NCBI RefSeq assembly: GCF_001427305.1 | Contig: NZ_LMFZ01000050.1 | Location: 184,466-248,465, forward strand | Source of the DNA: Duganella sp. Root1480D1 | GTDB lineage: Bacteria; Pseudomonadota; Gammaproteobacteria; Burkholderiales; Burkholderiaceae_D | Length of the DNA stretch: 64,000 bases | Direction: 5' to 3' | Part shown: piece after piece, positions 1-8,683 of the stretch | How positions within the stretch are numbered: the first letter of the stretch is position 1 | Layout: each line of letters begins with the position of its first letter | Made by a program: the position numbers and the translations under genes | The notes under the pieces: model-generated | Databases searched by the model: none | What the model saw: the letters and a program-made list of their open reading frames with translations, nothing else | Told to the model about the DNA's origin: nothing

Positions 1-1779
1 CTTGCGCAGGTGTTGCACCGCCTTGGCCGGCTGGCGCGTCTGCAGGTAGTAGCCGCCCAGGCGCACCGCCGGCGCCAGCGCTTGGGCATCGATATTCGCG
101 GCTTTTTCCAGCCACTGGGCCGCTTCGTCGCGCTTCTTGTCGCGTTCGGCCATTTGCGCCAGCGCTGTCATGGCGCCGATATTGTCCTTGTCCCTTTCCA
201 GCAGTTTCAGCAAGTGCTGGCGTGCCGCCTCAGGCTTTTTCTCCATCATTTCGAGCTGGGCAATGGTGACCACCGCCGCATAGCTGGTCGGCGCCAGCTC
301 CACTGCCTTGCTGAAGGCGGCGCGGGCGCCAGCCTTGTCCTGCTTGGCCAGCAGCACGTGGCCGCGCAGGATATGCAGCTCGGTTTCCTTGCCATGCTTG
401 GCGTCCTGCTTGGCCAGCACGGCCAGGGCCTGGTCGTAATTGCCCATGGCCAGGTGGGTGCGCGCCAGCGCGGTGGCCGCCGGCAGCGAGTCCGGTTCCA
501 GCTCCAGCGCCTTGTTCAGCATGGCCAGGCCTTTGTCGCGCTCACCCATCGAGAGGCGGGCGCCGCCCAGCGCCACATAGCTGGCAGCGCGTTTCGGATT
601 CAGCGCGATGGCTTGCTCCAGCAGCGAGGCCGCCTTGGCCGGTTCGCGCAACAGCATATTGCCCTGGGCCGCCAGCTCCAGCAGGCTGCCGTCCGTCACC
701 TTGTCCTTCAGGGTAGGCTCCAGCACTTTCAGTGCCTCGGCCGGGTTGTTTTCGCGCAGCAGGGTTGCCGCCAGCATTTTGCGGGCAAAGGTATTGTCCG
801 ACTGCATGTCGAGGTAGGTGCGCAGCTTGGCTTCCGCCTGCTTCAGCGTACCGAGCTGGAAGTCGACCGCACCCGACAGCAGCATGGTCGGCGGATGGTT
901 GGGCGCGCCTTTGGCAATCGCTTGCAGGTTGTCGCGCGCCGCCGTGTAATTGCCGCGCGAATAATCGAGCAAGGCCTGGGTGTACAGCGTGGTCAGGCTG
1001 CGCGGCGCCGTCTTCTTGGCCGCGTTGATGGCGGCCTGGGCCGAGTCGAGCTTGCCGGACACGATGTCGAGGTAGGCTTGCTCCAGGTTGGCGCTGCTAT
1101 TGGTCGGGTCCAGCTTGAGCACTTCGGCAAAGGCGGCGCGCGCTTCTTCCGGCTTGGCCTGGGCCCGCAGCAGCTCGCCCTTGAAGGTCAGCGCATTGAT
1201 ATTGCTGGCATCCTTGGCAATCGCTTGCTCGGTCAGCGCGCGCGCACCCTCCAGGTCGTTGCCGATGGCGGCCAGGCGCGCCATGCCGGTCAGCGCATCG
1301 GCGCTGTTCGGCTCGGCTTCCAGTGCCGACTGGAATTGCTTTTTCGCCTCATCGAGCTTGCGCAAGCCGATCAGGGCTTCGCCACGCAAGGCCAGCATGG
1401 CCGGACTTTGCTGGAATTTTTCCGTTTCATCGAGCATCTTCTGCATCTCGCCCAGGCGCAGCAGCGCTTCGGCCAGCAGCAGTTCACTCTCTGGCGGCTT
1501 GTATTTCAATTCGAGGGCACGGCGCGCTTCCTTTTCCGCCGATACCGGGTCGCCCATTTGCAGCGACAGCTTGCCGAGCTGGTAGCGCGCCTCGCCGTTG
1601 TTGGGGTCCTTGGCCAGTGCATTCTTGAGCTGGATCTGGGCGCCTTTGCGGTCGCCTTTTTGCTGCAGCTGCCTGGCGTCGGCCAGCAGGCTTTCCGGGG
1701 TGTCCGATTTGCAGCCAGCCAGCAATGCGCTGGCGGCCAGGGTGGCGGCGACGGCCAGCCGGGTTACGCGATGTGCCAT
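1..1779 (-). CDS. prsT: PrsT-like TPR lipoprotein of the XrtA/PEP-CTERM system (C-terminus off the window)
   Basis: The frame is open from the ATG at 1779 to the window edge (593 codons), so the C-terminal part is missing. A GAGGG SD lies 5 nt upstream. The N-terminus is a lipoprotein signal: a short basic start, a hydrophobic stretch and the lipobox LLAGC with Cys23. The rest is tandem TPR units, seen as repeated A-x-A-L-x-L-x-P and G-x-x-x-x-A patterns about 34 residues apart. Family knowledge: PrsT is the long TPR lipoprotein found beside prsK/prsR in XrtA loci and is thought to be a periplasmic scaffold for EPS or PEP-CTERM protein handling. It is the last gene seen in the minus operon, 27 nt after the amidotransferase. 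A generic TPR lipoprotein is the alternative, but the context favours PrsT. Confidence 0.85.
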   Translation of the reverse strand, partial: MAHRVTRLAVAATLAASALLAGCKSDTPESLLADARQLQQKGDRKGAQIQLKNALAKDPNNGEARYQLGKLSLQMGDPVSAEKEARRALELKYKPPESELLLAEALLRLGEMQKMLDETEKFQQSPAMLALRGEALIGLRKLDEAKKQFQSALEAEPNSADALTGMARLAAIGNDLEGARALTEQAIAKDASNINALTFKGELLRAQAKPEEARAAFAEVLKLDPTNSSANLEQAYLDIVSGKLDSAQAAINAAKKTAPRSLTTLYTQALLDYSRGNYTAARDNLQAIAKGAPNHPPTMLLSGAVDFQLGTLKQAEAKLRTYLDMQSDNTFARKMLAATLLRENNPAEALKVLEPTLKDKVTDGSLLELAAQGNMLLREPAKAASLLEQAIALNPKRAASYVALGGARLSMGERDKGLAMLNKALELEPDSLPAATALARTHLAMGNYDQALAVLAKQDAKHGKETELHILRGHVLLAKQDKAGARAAFSKAVELAPTSYAAVVTIAQLEMMEKKPEAARQHLLKLLERDKDNIGAMTALAQMAERDKKRDEAAQWLEKAANIDAQALAPAVRLGGYYLQTRQPAKAVQHLRK

Positions 1780-1806
1780 GTTGTCCCTCAGTTTGGTTAT
1801 CTTTTG

Positions 1807-3642
1807 TTATACGTTGCGGTGCGCGCGGAACCACTGTTCCAGCATCATCAGCACCCACACCATGGTGCCGTGATAGCCGGCATGCTCTTTCAAATGGGTA
1901 CCGACCAGTTGTTCGATGAACTCGCCGCGCACCACCTTGCGCGCCTTGAGGTCGCTCAGGCTGTCCGCGGCCAGTTGCTGCAAGGCCTGGTGCTGCTGCA
2001 GCCAGACCCCGAACGGCAAGCCGAACCCATGCTTCTGTTTGGTGATAATGGCATCGGGCAAGAAGCCGCGCAATGCCTCCTTGAAGAACCAGCGCAACTG
2101 GGTGCCATTCAGCTTCTGCTGCGGGGTCAGGCCGGCTGAAAAAGCCACCACCGCATCGTGCAGGAAGGGGAAGGCCGCTTCCACGCCGGCCAGCTCGCAG
2201 GCCTTCATCACTTTCGGCAAGTCGTTGTCGGCCAGGGTGATCTGCAAGTCCAGCGCCAGCATGCGGTTGATCAGGGAACGCGCTTCGCTGCGGCCGTAGT
2301 TGCGCTCCAGCGTGGCGATCGGGTTGCCGATGTCGGCCGCCGCCAGGAAATCGTCGGTGAACACTTGCTGCGGGCCATAGCGGCCCAGCAGGTTGTAGGT
2401 TTCCAGCCGCGCCGGCATGCCGACCGAGGCCTGCTCGATATAGCTGCGCGCCTTGCGCAGCAGGCGCACCCGCTCGCCGCCGGGGAAATTGAACACGGCC
2501 GGTTCCAGCAGGGCCTTGCGCACCAGGCGCGGTACCCGCTCGTACAACTCGAACACATGCTGCTTGGCATAGCGTTCGTTGCCGCCGAACAGCTCGTCGC
2601 CGCCATCGCCGCCGAACATGCGCTGCACGCCGTCGGCTTTTGCCATGCGCGCGCAGTAGAAGGCCGGCACCGCCGAAGCATTGCCGAAGGGCTGGTCGAA
2701 CACCGCCGCCACTTGCGGGATCGCGTTCGCCACGTCGTCCGGCGTCACATAGTATTCATGGTGCCTGGTGCCGAAATGGCGCGAGGCGATGCGGGCATAC
2801 TCCATTTCATCGTAGCCCTGCGCTTCGAAACCGATCGAATAGGTGTCGGCCGCCACGCCGCCAACCTGGGTCAGCATGCCGGCAATGGTGGAACTGTCGG
2901 TGCCGCCGGACAGGAAGGCGCCCACCTTGCGGTCGCCCACCGCGTCCTTGACGCTGTGGCGCAGCACGGACAGGAAGTCTTCCTTCAGCTCGCCGAACGA
3001 GCGCTTGCCGTTTTCCTCGAACTGCATGCGCCAGTAGGCACGCTCTTCGACCCGGCCCTGGCGGTAGTGCAGGTAGTGGCCGGGCAGCAGGCGCTGCTGG
3101 CCCTGGTACACCGTGCTGGGCGACGGCACCATGTGGAAGTAGACGTAGTTGTACAGGCCCTGGTGGTCCAGCACGCCGGGCGTCAGCGGGTGGCGCACCA
3201 GGGCGTCGGCCGAACTGGCGAACACCAGGGTTTCGCCGGCCAGTTGCCAGTTCAGCGGCTGGATGCCCATGCGGTCGGTGGCCAGCAAGGCTTCGCCGCT
3301 GCGTTCATCGAGGATGGCCAGCGTGAAGCAGCCATGGATTTGCGCGCAAGTGCGCTGCGCCCCCTGCGGCCACAGCGTGGCCACCGTGGCGGCCATGCCC
3401 TGGCCGGCGGCTTGCGCCGCCAGCGCCGGGTCGTCGAAGCGCGGCTGGCCCCACAGCGCGACCAGCAAGCCATCGCGCTGGTACACGTCGGCGCTGCCGG
3501 CCTGCGCTGCCACGGCCACGCCGCTGCGCTGGCCGGACCGGGCCAGCACCACGCCCTGGTCAAAGCGGGACAGCGGCGCGGCCATCTGCTCCAGCAATTC
3601 CGGCGCACCGGCCAACCCAATCCATCCACAAATCCCGCTCAT
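1807..3642 (-). CDS. XrtA-associated asparagine synthase-like amidotransferase
   Basis: A 611-residue asparagine-synthetase B-type protein with two domains. An N-terminal Ntn glutaminase region starts MSGICGW, and a C-terminal ATP-pyrophosphatase domain carries the PP-loop SGGTDSS at residues 245-251. The later GGDGGDELFGG stretch is typical of the synthetase core. The chosen ATG at 3642 has AAGGGA close upstream. Family: it would use glutamine-derived ammonia to amidate a carboxylate, and in XrtA loci the substrate is unknown. Oddity: the expected catalytic Cys is at position 5, not directly after the initiator Met, so glutaminase activity would need N-terminal trimming or may be absent. It is 14 nt downstream of the PLP decarboxylase in the same operon. 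Confidence 0.9.
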   Translation of the reverse strand: MSGICGWIGLAGAPELLEQMAAPLSRFDQGVVLARSGQRSGVAVAAQAGSADVYQRDGLLVALWGQPRFDDPALAAQAAGQGMAATVATLWPQGAQRTCAQIHGCFTLAILDERSGEALLATDRMGIQPLNWQLAGETLVFASSADALVRHPLTPGVLDHQGLYNYVYFHMVPSPSTVYQGQQRLLPGHYLHYRQGRVEERAYWRMQFEENGKRSFGELKEDFLSVLRHSVKDAVGDRKVGAFLSGGTDSSTIAGMLTQVGGVAADTYSIGFEAQGYDEMEYARIASRHFGTRHHEYYVTPDDVANAIPQVAAVFDQPFGNASAVPAFYCARMAKADGVQRMFGGDGGDELFGGNERYAKQHVFELYERVPRLVRKALLEPAVFNFPGGERVRLLRKARSYIEQASVGMPARLETYNLLGRYGPQQVFTDDFLAAADIGNPIATLERNYGRSEARSLINRMLALDLQITLADNDLPKVMKACELAGVEAAFPFLHDAVVAFSAGLTPQQKLNGTQLRWFFKEALRGFLPDAIITKQKHGFGLPFGVWLQQHQALQQLAADSLSDLKARKVVRGEFIEQLVGTHLKEHAGYHGTMVWVLMMLEQWFRAHRNV

Positions 3643-3656
3643 AGCTTCCCTTCCGC

Positions 3657-4901
3657 TTACACGAACACTTCGACTGCGGCCGGATGGCTGAGGAAAGCCG
3701 CCGGACTGGCCGTGGCGCCATAGGCGCCGGATTGCAATACCACCACCAGGTCGCCGGCCTGCGCCTGGCCCAGTTCCATCTGGTCCGCCAGCAGGTCGAG
3801 CGGGGTGCACAGGGGACCGACCACCGAGGCCAGCTCGCGCGGGCCGCCGGCCACGCGGGTGCCGCTCACCACCGGGTAATTCTTGCGGATCACCTGGCCG
3901 AAATTGCCGGAAGCCGACAGGTGGTGGTGCAAGCCGCCATCGGTCACCAGGAACACCTGGCCGCGCGACTCCTTGCGGTCCACCACGCGGCACACATAGG
4001 CGCCCGCTTCGCCGACCAGGTAGCGGCCCAGTTCGATCACCACGTCGGCGCCCTGCAGGCGCGGCCGCACTTCATCCATGATGCGCGCCAGATTCTCGCC
4101 CACGGCCGCCAGGTCGAGCCGTTCTTCGCCCGGGAAGTAAGGGATGCCGAAGCCGCCGCCGATGTTCAGGATGCGCGGCGCACGCGGCGCCGCTGCGGCC
4201 AGGCGCAGCGCCAGCGCAAAGGTCTTTTCATGCGCGTCCTGCAGCGCGGCCGCCTTCAGGTTTTGCGAACCGCTGAAGATGTGGAAGCCGTGGAAATCGA
4301 GCCCGAGCCCGCCGATCCGCGCCAGCATGGCCGGCACCCGCTCGGCATCGACGCCGAACTGCTTGGGGCCGCCGCCCATCTTCATGCCGGACGATTTCAG
4401 TTCGAAGTCCGGATTCACCCGCACATTCACTTTCGGCACGATGCCCAGGCGCTGGCCAACCACGGCGGCGCGCTCCATTTCGCCTTCCGATTCCAGGTTC
4501 AGCACAATGCCGGCGGCAATTGCGCAGGACAATTCGGCCGTGCCCTTGCCGGGGCCGGCAAAGCTGATCTTGGCCGGGTCCATCACGGTATCGAGCGCCA
4601 CCCGCAGCTCGCCGCCGGAAGCGACGTCGATGCCGTCGACCAGGGTGGCCATATGCTGCACCACGGCCGGCATCGGGTTGGCCTTCATGGCGTAATGCAG
4701 GTGCACGTCTTGCGGCAACGCCGCCCGCAGCTCGGCCACGCGCTGCGTCATGGCGGCGCGCGAGTAAGCGTAAAACGGGGTCTGGCCGACGCGGGCCGCC
4801 AGGCGCGGCAGCGGGATGCCGCCGATTAGCAGGCAGTCGTCCTCGACCGCGAACTGCAGCAGCGGCGCGTGTTGCGGGCGGCGTGGTGCCTCCATGCTCA
4901 T
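3657..4901 (-). CDS. PLP-dependent decarboxylase, exosortase A-associated
   Basis: A 414-residue fold-type III (alanine racemase-like barrel) amino acid decarboxylase resembling LysA/ornithine decarboxylases. The PLP lysine is K73 in YAMKANPMP. A glycine-rich phosphate-binding stretch (NIGGGFGIPYF) follows, and the C-terminal barrel has the conserved VGPLCTPLD motif with a Cys. The start ATG at 4901 overlaps the acyl-CoA ligase stop by ATGA, so the two are translationally coupled. Family: this subgroup occurs with the XrtA acyl-CoA ligase and amidotransferases. It probably makes a polyamine-like or decarboxylated amino acid building block, but its substrate is not established. Confidence 0.9.
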   Translation of the reverse strand: MSMEAPRRPQHAPLLQFAVEDDCLLIGGIPLPRLAARVGQTPFYAYSRAAMTQRVAELRAALPQDVHLHYAMKANPMPAVVQHMATLVDGIDVASGGELRVALDTVMDPAKISFAGPGKGTAELSCAIAAGIVLNLESEGEMERAAVVGQRLGIVPKVNVRVNPDFELKSSGMKMGGGPKQFGVDAERVPAMLARIGGLGLDFHGFHIFSGSQNLKAAALQDAHEKTFALALRLAAAAPRAPRILNIGGGFGIPYFPGEERLDLAAVGENLARIMDEVRPRLQGADVVIELGRYLVGEAGAYVCRVVDRKESRGQVFLVTDGGLHHHLSASGNFGQVIRKNYPVVSGTRVAGGPRELASVVGPLCTPLDLLADQMELGQAQAGDLVVVLQSGAYGATASPAAFLSHPAAVEVFV

Positions 4902-6481
4902 GCGCCCTCCCCAAACACGTTTTCATACTGGGCCGACAGCAGCTTGCGGTCGATCTTGCCGTTCGGGTTGCGCGGCAGGCTGGCTGCGACGATCACCACT
5001 TTCTGCGGCAGCATATAGGCCGGCAGGTGCGGCTTCAGCGCGGCCAGCAGGTCGGAGGCGGTCAGCGCCACGCCTTCACGCGGCAGGGCCACCACCACGA
5101 TCGCCTGGCCCAGGGATGGGTGCTTGACGCCCAGTGCAGCCGCTTCGGCCACCTGGTCGCGCGCATACACCACTTCCTCGACTTCGGTGGGCGACACGCG
5201 GTAGCCGGAAGTCTTGATCATTTCATCGTTGCGGCTGATGAAGTAGAGGAAGCCGTCCTCGTCCTTGCGTACCGTATCGCCCGACCACACGGCCAGCTCG
5301 ATGATCGGCAGGCCGTAATGGCGCGGCGCGATCGGCTTGAATCGTTCGGCGGTCTTGGCCGGGTCGTTCCAGTAGCCCAGCGACACCAGGGCGCCGCGGT
5401 GCACCAGTTCGCCCGGCTCGCCCGGCGCGCACTCGGAACCGTCCGGGCGCAGCACGGCCACTTCCGCGTTCGGGATCGCCTTGCCCATCGAATCGGGGCG
5501 GCGCTCCAGTTCTTCCGGCGGCAAATATGTCGAGCGGAAAGCCTCGGTCAGGCCGTACATCAGGAAGGGCCTGGCGTTCGGCAGCGCGGCGCGCAGGGCA
5601 TCGAGGGTCGGGCGCTGCATGGCGCCGCCCGAATTGGTCAGGTAGCGCAGCGTGCAGTCGGCCGGCCAGGGCAGCGGTGCCAGCTGGATCCACAGCGGCG
5701 GCACGGCAGCCAGGCCGGTAATCTTTTCCGCCACCACGGCGTTCAGCACGTCACGCGGCAGCAGGTGGTTGATCAGCACGGCAGTGGCGCCGGCGTGGAA
5801 GGCGGTGGTGAGCTGGCTCAGGCCATAGTCAAAACTGAGCGGCAGTACCGCCAGCAAGCGGTCGGTCGCGGTATTTTCCAGGTAGCTGGCGACGCTTTTC
5901 GCGCCGGCAACCAAGTTGCGGTGCGACAACACCACGCCTTTCGGCTTGCCGGTGCTGCCCGAGGTGTACAGGATGGCGGCCAGGTCACCGTCGATCACGC
6001 GGTGCGGCGGCGGGGCATGCTGGCCGCTGGCGAGGGCGGCATCCCAGCCCAGCACTTCCACGCCCGGCACGGCGGCCGGGACGCCGGCGCCGACGGCGAT
6101 CACCAGCTTGAGGTCGCGGCAATGGGCCAGCGCGTCGCCCAGCAGGCGCAGGCGGTCGACCGAAGTCACCAGCACGCGCACATTGCAGTCGGCCAGGATA
6201 TAAGCCACCTGCTCCGGCTTCAGCAGCGGATTGACGGGCACGAAGGCGCCGCCGGCGGCTGCGGCGCCAAACATGGCAGCCACGTTCTCGACATTCTTTT
6301 CCATGTAGACGGCGACCCGCTCGCCCATGCCCAGCCCGTGCGCCAGCAAGGCATCGCGCGTGCTGCGCAGCAGGCCGGCCAGTTCGCCGTAAACGAGGCG
6401 GCGGGCGCCGTAGACCAGCGCCTCAGCCTGCGGGCTGCGTGTTGCGCTGTGGAAAATGAACTCGTGTACCAGGTCGCTCAT
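4898..6481 (-). CDS. Acyl-CoA ligase (AMP-forming), exosortase A-associated
   Basis: A 527-residue ANL-superfamily enzyme of normal length. The P-loop YTSGSTGKPKG is at residues 172-182, the adenylate-binding MYGLTEAF motif is near 310, a hinge motif with MIKTSGYR is near 415, and the C-terminal catalytic lysine is K509 in NGKIDR. An AGGAGG SD sits 8 nt before the ATG at 6481. It should activate a carboxylic acid to an acyl-adenylate and load it on CoA or on a carrier protein. The divergently encoded acyl carrier protein at 10007 is the obvious candidate acceptor (inference). It lies 48 nt downstream of the tandem GNAT gene. Confidence 0.9.
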   Translation of the reverse strand: MSDLVHEFIFHSATRSPQAEALVYGARRLVYGELAGLLRSTRDALLAHGLGMGERVAVYMEKNVENVAAMFGAAAAGGAFVPVNPLLKPEQVAYILADCNVRVLVTSVDRLRLLGDALAHCRDLKLVIAVGAGVPAAVPGVEVLGWDAALASGQHAPPPHRVIDGDLAAILYTSGSTGKPKGVVLSHRNLVAGAKSVASYLENTATDRLLAVLPLSFDYGLSQLTTAFHAGATAVLINHLLPRDVLNAVVAEKITGLAAVPPLWIQLAPLPWPADCTLRYLTNSGGAMQRPTLDALRAALPNARPFLMYGLTEAFRSTYLPPEELERRPDSMGKAIPNAEVAVLRPDGSECAPGEPGELVHRGALVSLGYWNDPAKTAERFKPIAPRHYGLPIIELAVWSGDTVRKDEDGFLYFISRNDEMIKTSGYRVSPTEVEEVVYARDQVAEAAALGVKHPSLGQAIVVVALPREGVALTASDLLAALKPHLPAYMLPQKVVIVAASLPRNPNGKIDRKLLSAQYENVFGEGA

Positions 6482-6529
6482 GCGGCGGCCCTCCTGAAAT
6501 CTGGATCAAATGACAATTGTATGTGCAAC

Positions 6530-8683
6530 TCATTGCTCCGGCAACGCTCGGCGCCAGCCGGTATGCCGCGGCGGGTGGGCGCGCTCACGCTGGCGCAGCC
6601 GGCGCGTGGCGCGGCCTATGGTTTCATGCAAGGCCCCGGCCAGGCCGGCCAGGGTGCGTGGCTGATACGCCACAATGCCCCAGCGTTCGCGCCGCTCGCT
6701 CATCCAGAGTTGCTTGTAAGGATCGTCGCCCTGCAGGTAATCGACTTCCTGCACCTGCTCGACTTCCATCACATGCTGCATCAGGTGGGCGCTCAGCAGG
6801 GTGCCCGGGGCATACGGCTTGGCTGACTCATCATAGGCCAGCTTGTAGATCATGGCCTTGCCATTGCGCACAATCCAGAACTGCGCGGCAACCGCCTTGC
6901 CGTCCAGCCAGGCCAGGCCCAGGCGCAAGCTGCCCTGGGCGGCGCACAGGCGCATCAGGCCGGGCAGGAAGGCCGGGTAGGGTTCCGGCACTTTCCAGCT
7001 ATGGGCATACACGGCCTCATAGGCAGCGATGGCTTCCGGCAGGCGGGCGCCGCCGGTGACGATTTCCAGCGTTCCGCCGGCTTGCGAGAATTTGCGGCCC
7101 ATGCGCTTCAGGGTGCTGCGCACGGCGCCGGGGCGCGCCGCCAGGTAGGCCGGCCAGTTGCTGTCGGTGGTCAGGAACCAGTTACCGAACGAGAAATACT
7201 CGAAGGGCAGCCAGCCCAGCTTGCGCAGCGCATCGAGCAGCACCTGGTAGGCATGGCTGGACGGGTCCATCGGCTTCATGGTCAGGTGGCTGGCGCCGGG
7301 GAAATCGCGCTGCACGGCGGCCAGCAGCACCAGCAGATCGGCCGCCTTCAGGCAGGGATTGAAGGCCGGCTGGTAGAGCGAGGTGTAGAAGTTGCTCAAC
7401 GCATGCAGCTGCCAGCCGCCGCTGTGCTGGACCGCATGCAGCGGCAGCACCGCCTGCACCAGGCCGTCGCGCCGCAGCACGTAGAAGCGCACCACGTCGT
7501 CGCAGTCCATCACGGTTTCGATCAGGTTGCGGTACCAGTCGCAGCCGGCATCGCTGCTGCCCTGCCCGGCCTGCTCGATGCAGGCGCGCGCATCGTCCGG
7601 CAGCGCCTCGACGCTGCCGATCGCATCCACCGTGTAGCGCCCGTTGGCCAGGGCCTGGCGCTGGCGTTGCTGGCCGCCCAGTACCTGGCGCAGCTTGGCC
7701 AGCGCTTCCACCGCGCTGTAGCGGTACAGGGTGTCGTGCTGGATCCAGCGCTGGGCGGTGCCCCATTCCAGCAGGTTCTGGTCGGCATCGGTGTAGAACT
7801 CGATCACCTGGCCGGCAAACTGGCTGAAGGCGCGCCGCAGCAAGTCGTGCAGCAGCAGCCGGCCCGGCGCATAGCGCGCGAACTCGGCATCGTAGGCCGT
7901 CTTCATCATGACCAGCATGCTGCCGCGCGCCAGCACCAGGCGGGAAGCGACCAGCCGCTCGCCGAACCACAGTTCGTACACCCGCCCATGACCTTGCTGC
8001 GCCGCTTCGACCAGCACGTTCTGGTAGAACGGGAGCTGGCCGCCGTGGCTGATGGCAGTGCCTTCGCGTCCTTTCCAGCTGGCGCCTTCCAGCGCGGCGT
8101 AACGCGCCACCGCCTCGCCCACTTCGGCCGGGTCGCTCACTTCGGTGTAGCGCGGCGCCAGGCCGTCGGTGACGGCACGCTTCTGGTAGCGCCGCATATT
8201 CGATTGCAGGCTGCGCGAGCGCGCCGACCAGTAATCCTCGAAGCTGCCTTGCAAGGTGACCTGCATGGTCAGGGCGTGGTTGCTGTGGAGCTGGAGCGGC
8301 CGCGTAACCGCATTCACGCCGCCCACCAGCGGATCGTTGCACAGCAGGTCGAGCTGCACGGCGCCAGCCGGCAGGCTGCGGCACAAGCCTTCGAGCTGGG
8401 CGCGCTCGGCCACCAGGGTGGGTCCGAGCTGCAACTGCGGCGGCAGGAAGCTGGCCCAGCGCATCCGGCTGTGCGGGCGCAGGATGCACATGCCCTGCAA
8501 CTGGCCGTGCTGCTCAAGCCAGAACAGGTGCTCGTCGCCGCGCCCGAAATGCTGCAGCAGGGCATCGACGAAGCGGCTGTCCAGCAGGGGGTGGTTGCCG
8601 CCAATGCGCTGGTTCAGTGCATCCCAGCGTTCGGCATGGCTGCCCAAGCCGCCTCGCAGCGGCGCCGATTGCCAGCGCGTCAT
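6530..8683 (-). CDS. Tandem GNAT/FemAB-like acyltransferase (two-domain)
   Basis: A 717-residue protein made of two similar halves. The first (about 1-340) contains a basic helix near an SRSLQSNMRRYQKRA segment and ends in an acceptor-like FYTDADQNLLEWGTA segment. The second (about 345-717) repeats the pattern with a VRSTLKRMGRKF segment and a closing YLQGDDPYKQLW. Both halves look like the BioF2/FemAB-type acetyltransferase-6 fold used for aminoacyl or acyl transfer to cell-surface molecules. The start ATG at 8683 has GGAGG 8 nt upstream and overlaps the aminotransferase stop by ATGA. Single-domain FemAB-like proteins are the usual XrtA-locus members, so a head-to-tail double domain is notable. 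The donor and acceptor are unknown. Confidence 0.75.
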   Translation of the reverse strand: MTRWQSAPLRGGLGSHAERWDALNQRIGGNHPLLDSRFVDALLQHFGRGDEHLFWLEQHGQLQGMCILRPHSRMRWASFLPPQLQLGPTLVAERAQLEGLCRSLPAGAVQLDLLCNDPLVGGVNAVTRPLQLHSNHALTMQVTLQGSFEDYWSARSRSLQSNMRRYQKRAVTDGLAPRYTEVSDPAEVGEAVARYAALEGASWKGREGTAISHGGQLPFYQNVLVEAAQQGHGRVYELWFGERLVASRLVLARGSMLVMMKTAYDAEFARYAPGRLLLHDLLRRAFSQFAGQVIEFYTDADQNLLEWGTAQRWIQHDTLYRYSAVEALAKLRQVLGGQQRQRQALANGRYTVDAIGSVEALPDDARACIEQAGQGSSDAGCDWYRNLIETVMDCDDVVRFYVLRRDGLVQAVLPLHAVQHSGGWQLHALSNFYTSLYQPAFNPCLKAADLLVLLAAVQRDFPGASHLTMKPMDPSSHAYQVLLDALRKLGWLPFEYFSFGNWFLTTDSNWPAYLAARPGAVRSTLKRMGRKFSQAGGTLEIVTGGARLPEAIAAYEAVYAHSWKVPEPYPAFLPGLMRLCAAQGSLRLGLAWLDGKAVAAQFWIVRNGKAMIYKLAYDESAKPYAPGTLLSAHLMQHVMEVEQVQEVDYLQGDDPYKQLWMSERRERWGIVAYQPRTLAGLAGALHETIGRATRRLRQRERAHPPRHTGWRRALPEQ

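Noticed and set aside
10..2139. Long plus-strand open frame opposite prsT and the amidotransferase gene
   Set aside because: It is an Arg/Gln/His-rich shadow of the minus-strand genes, caused by G/C third positions. No SD and no domain content.
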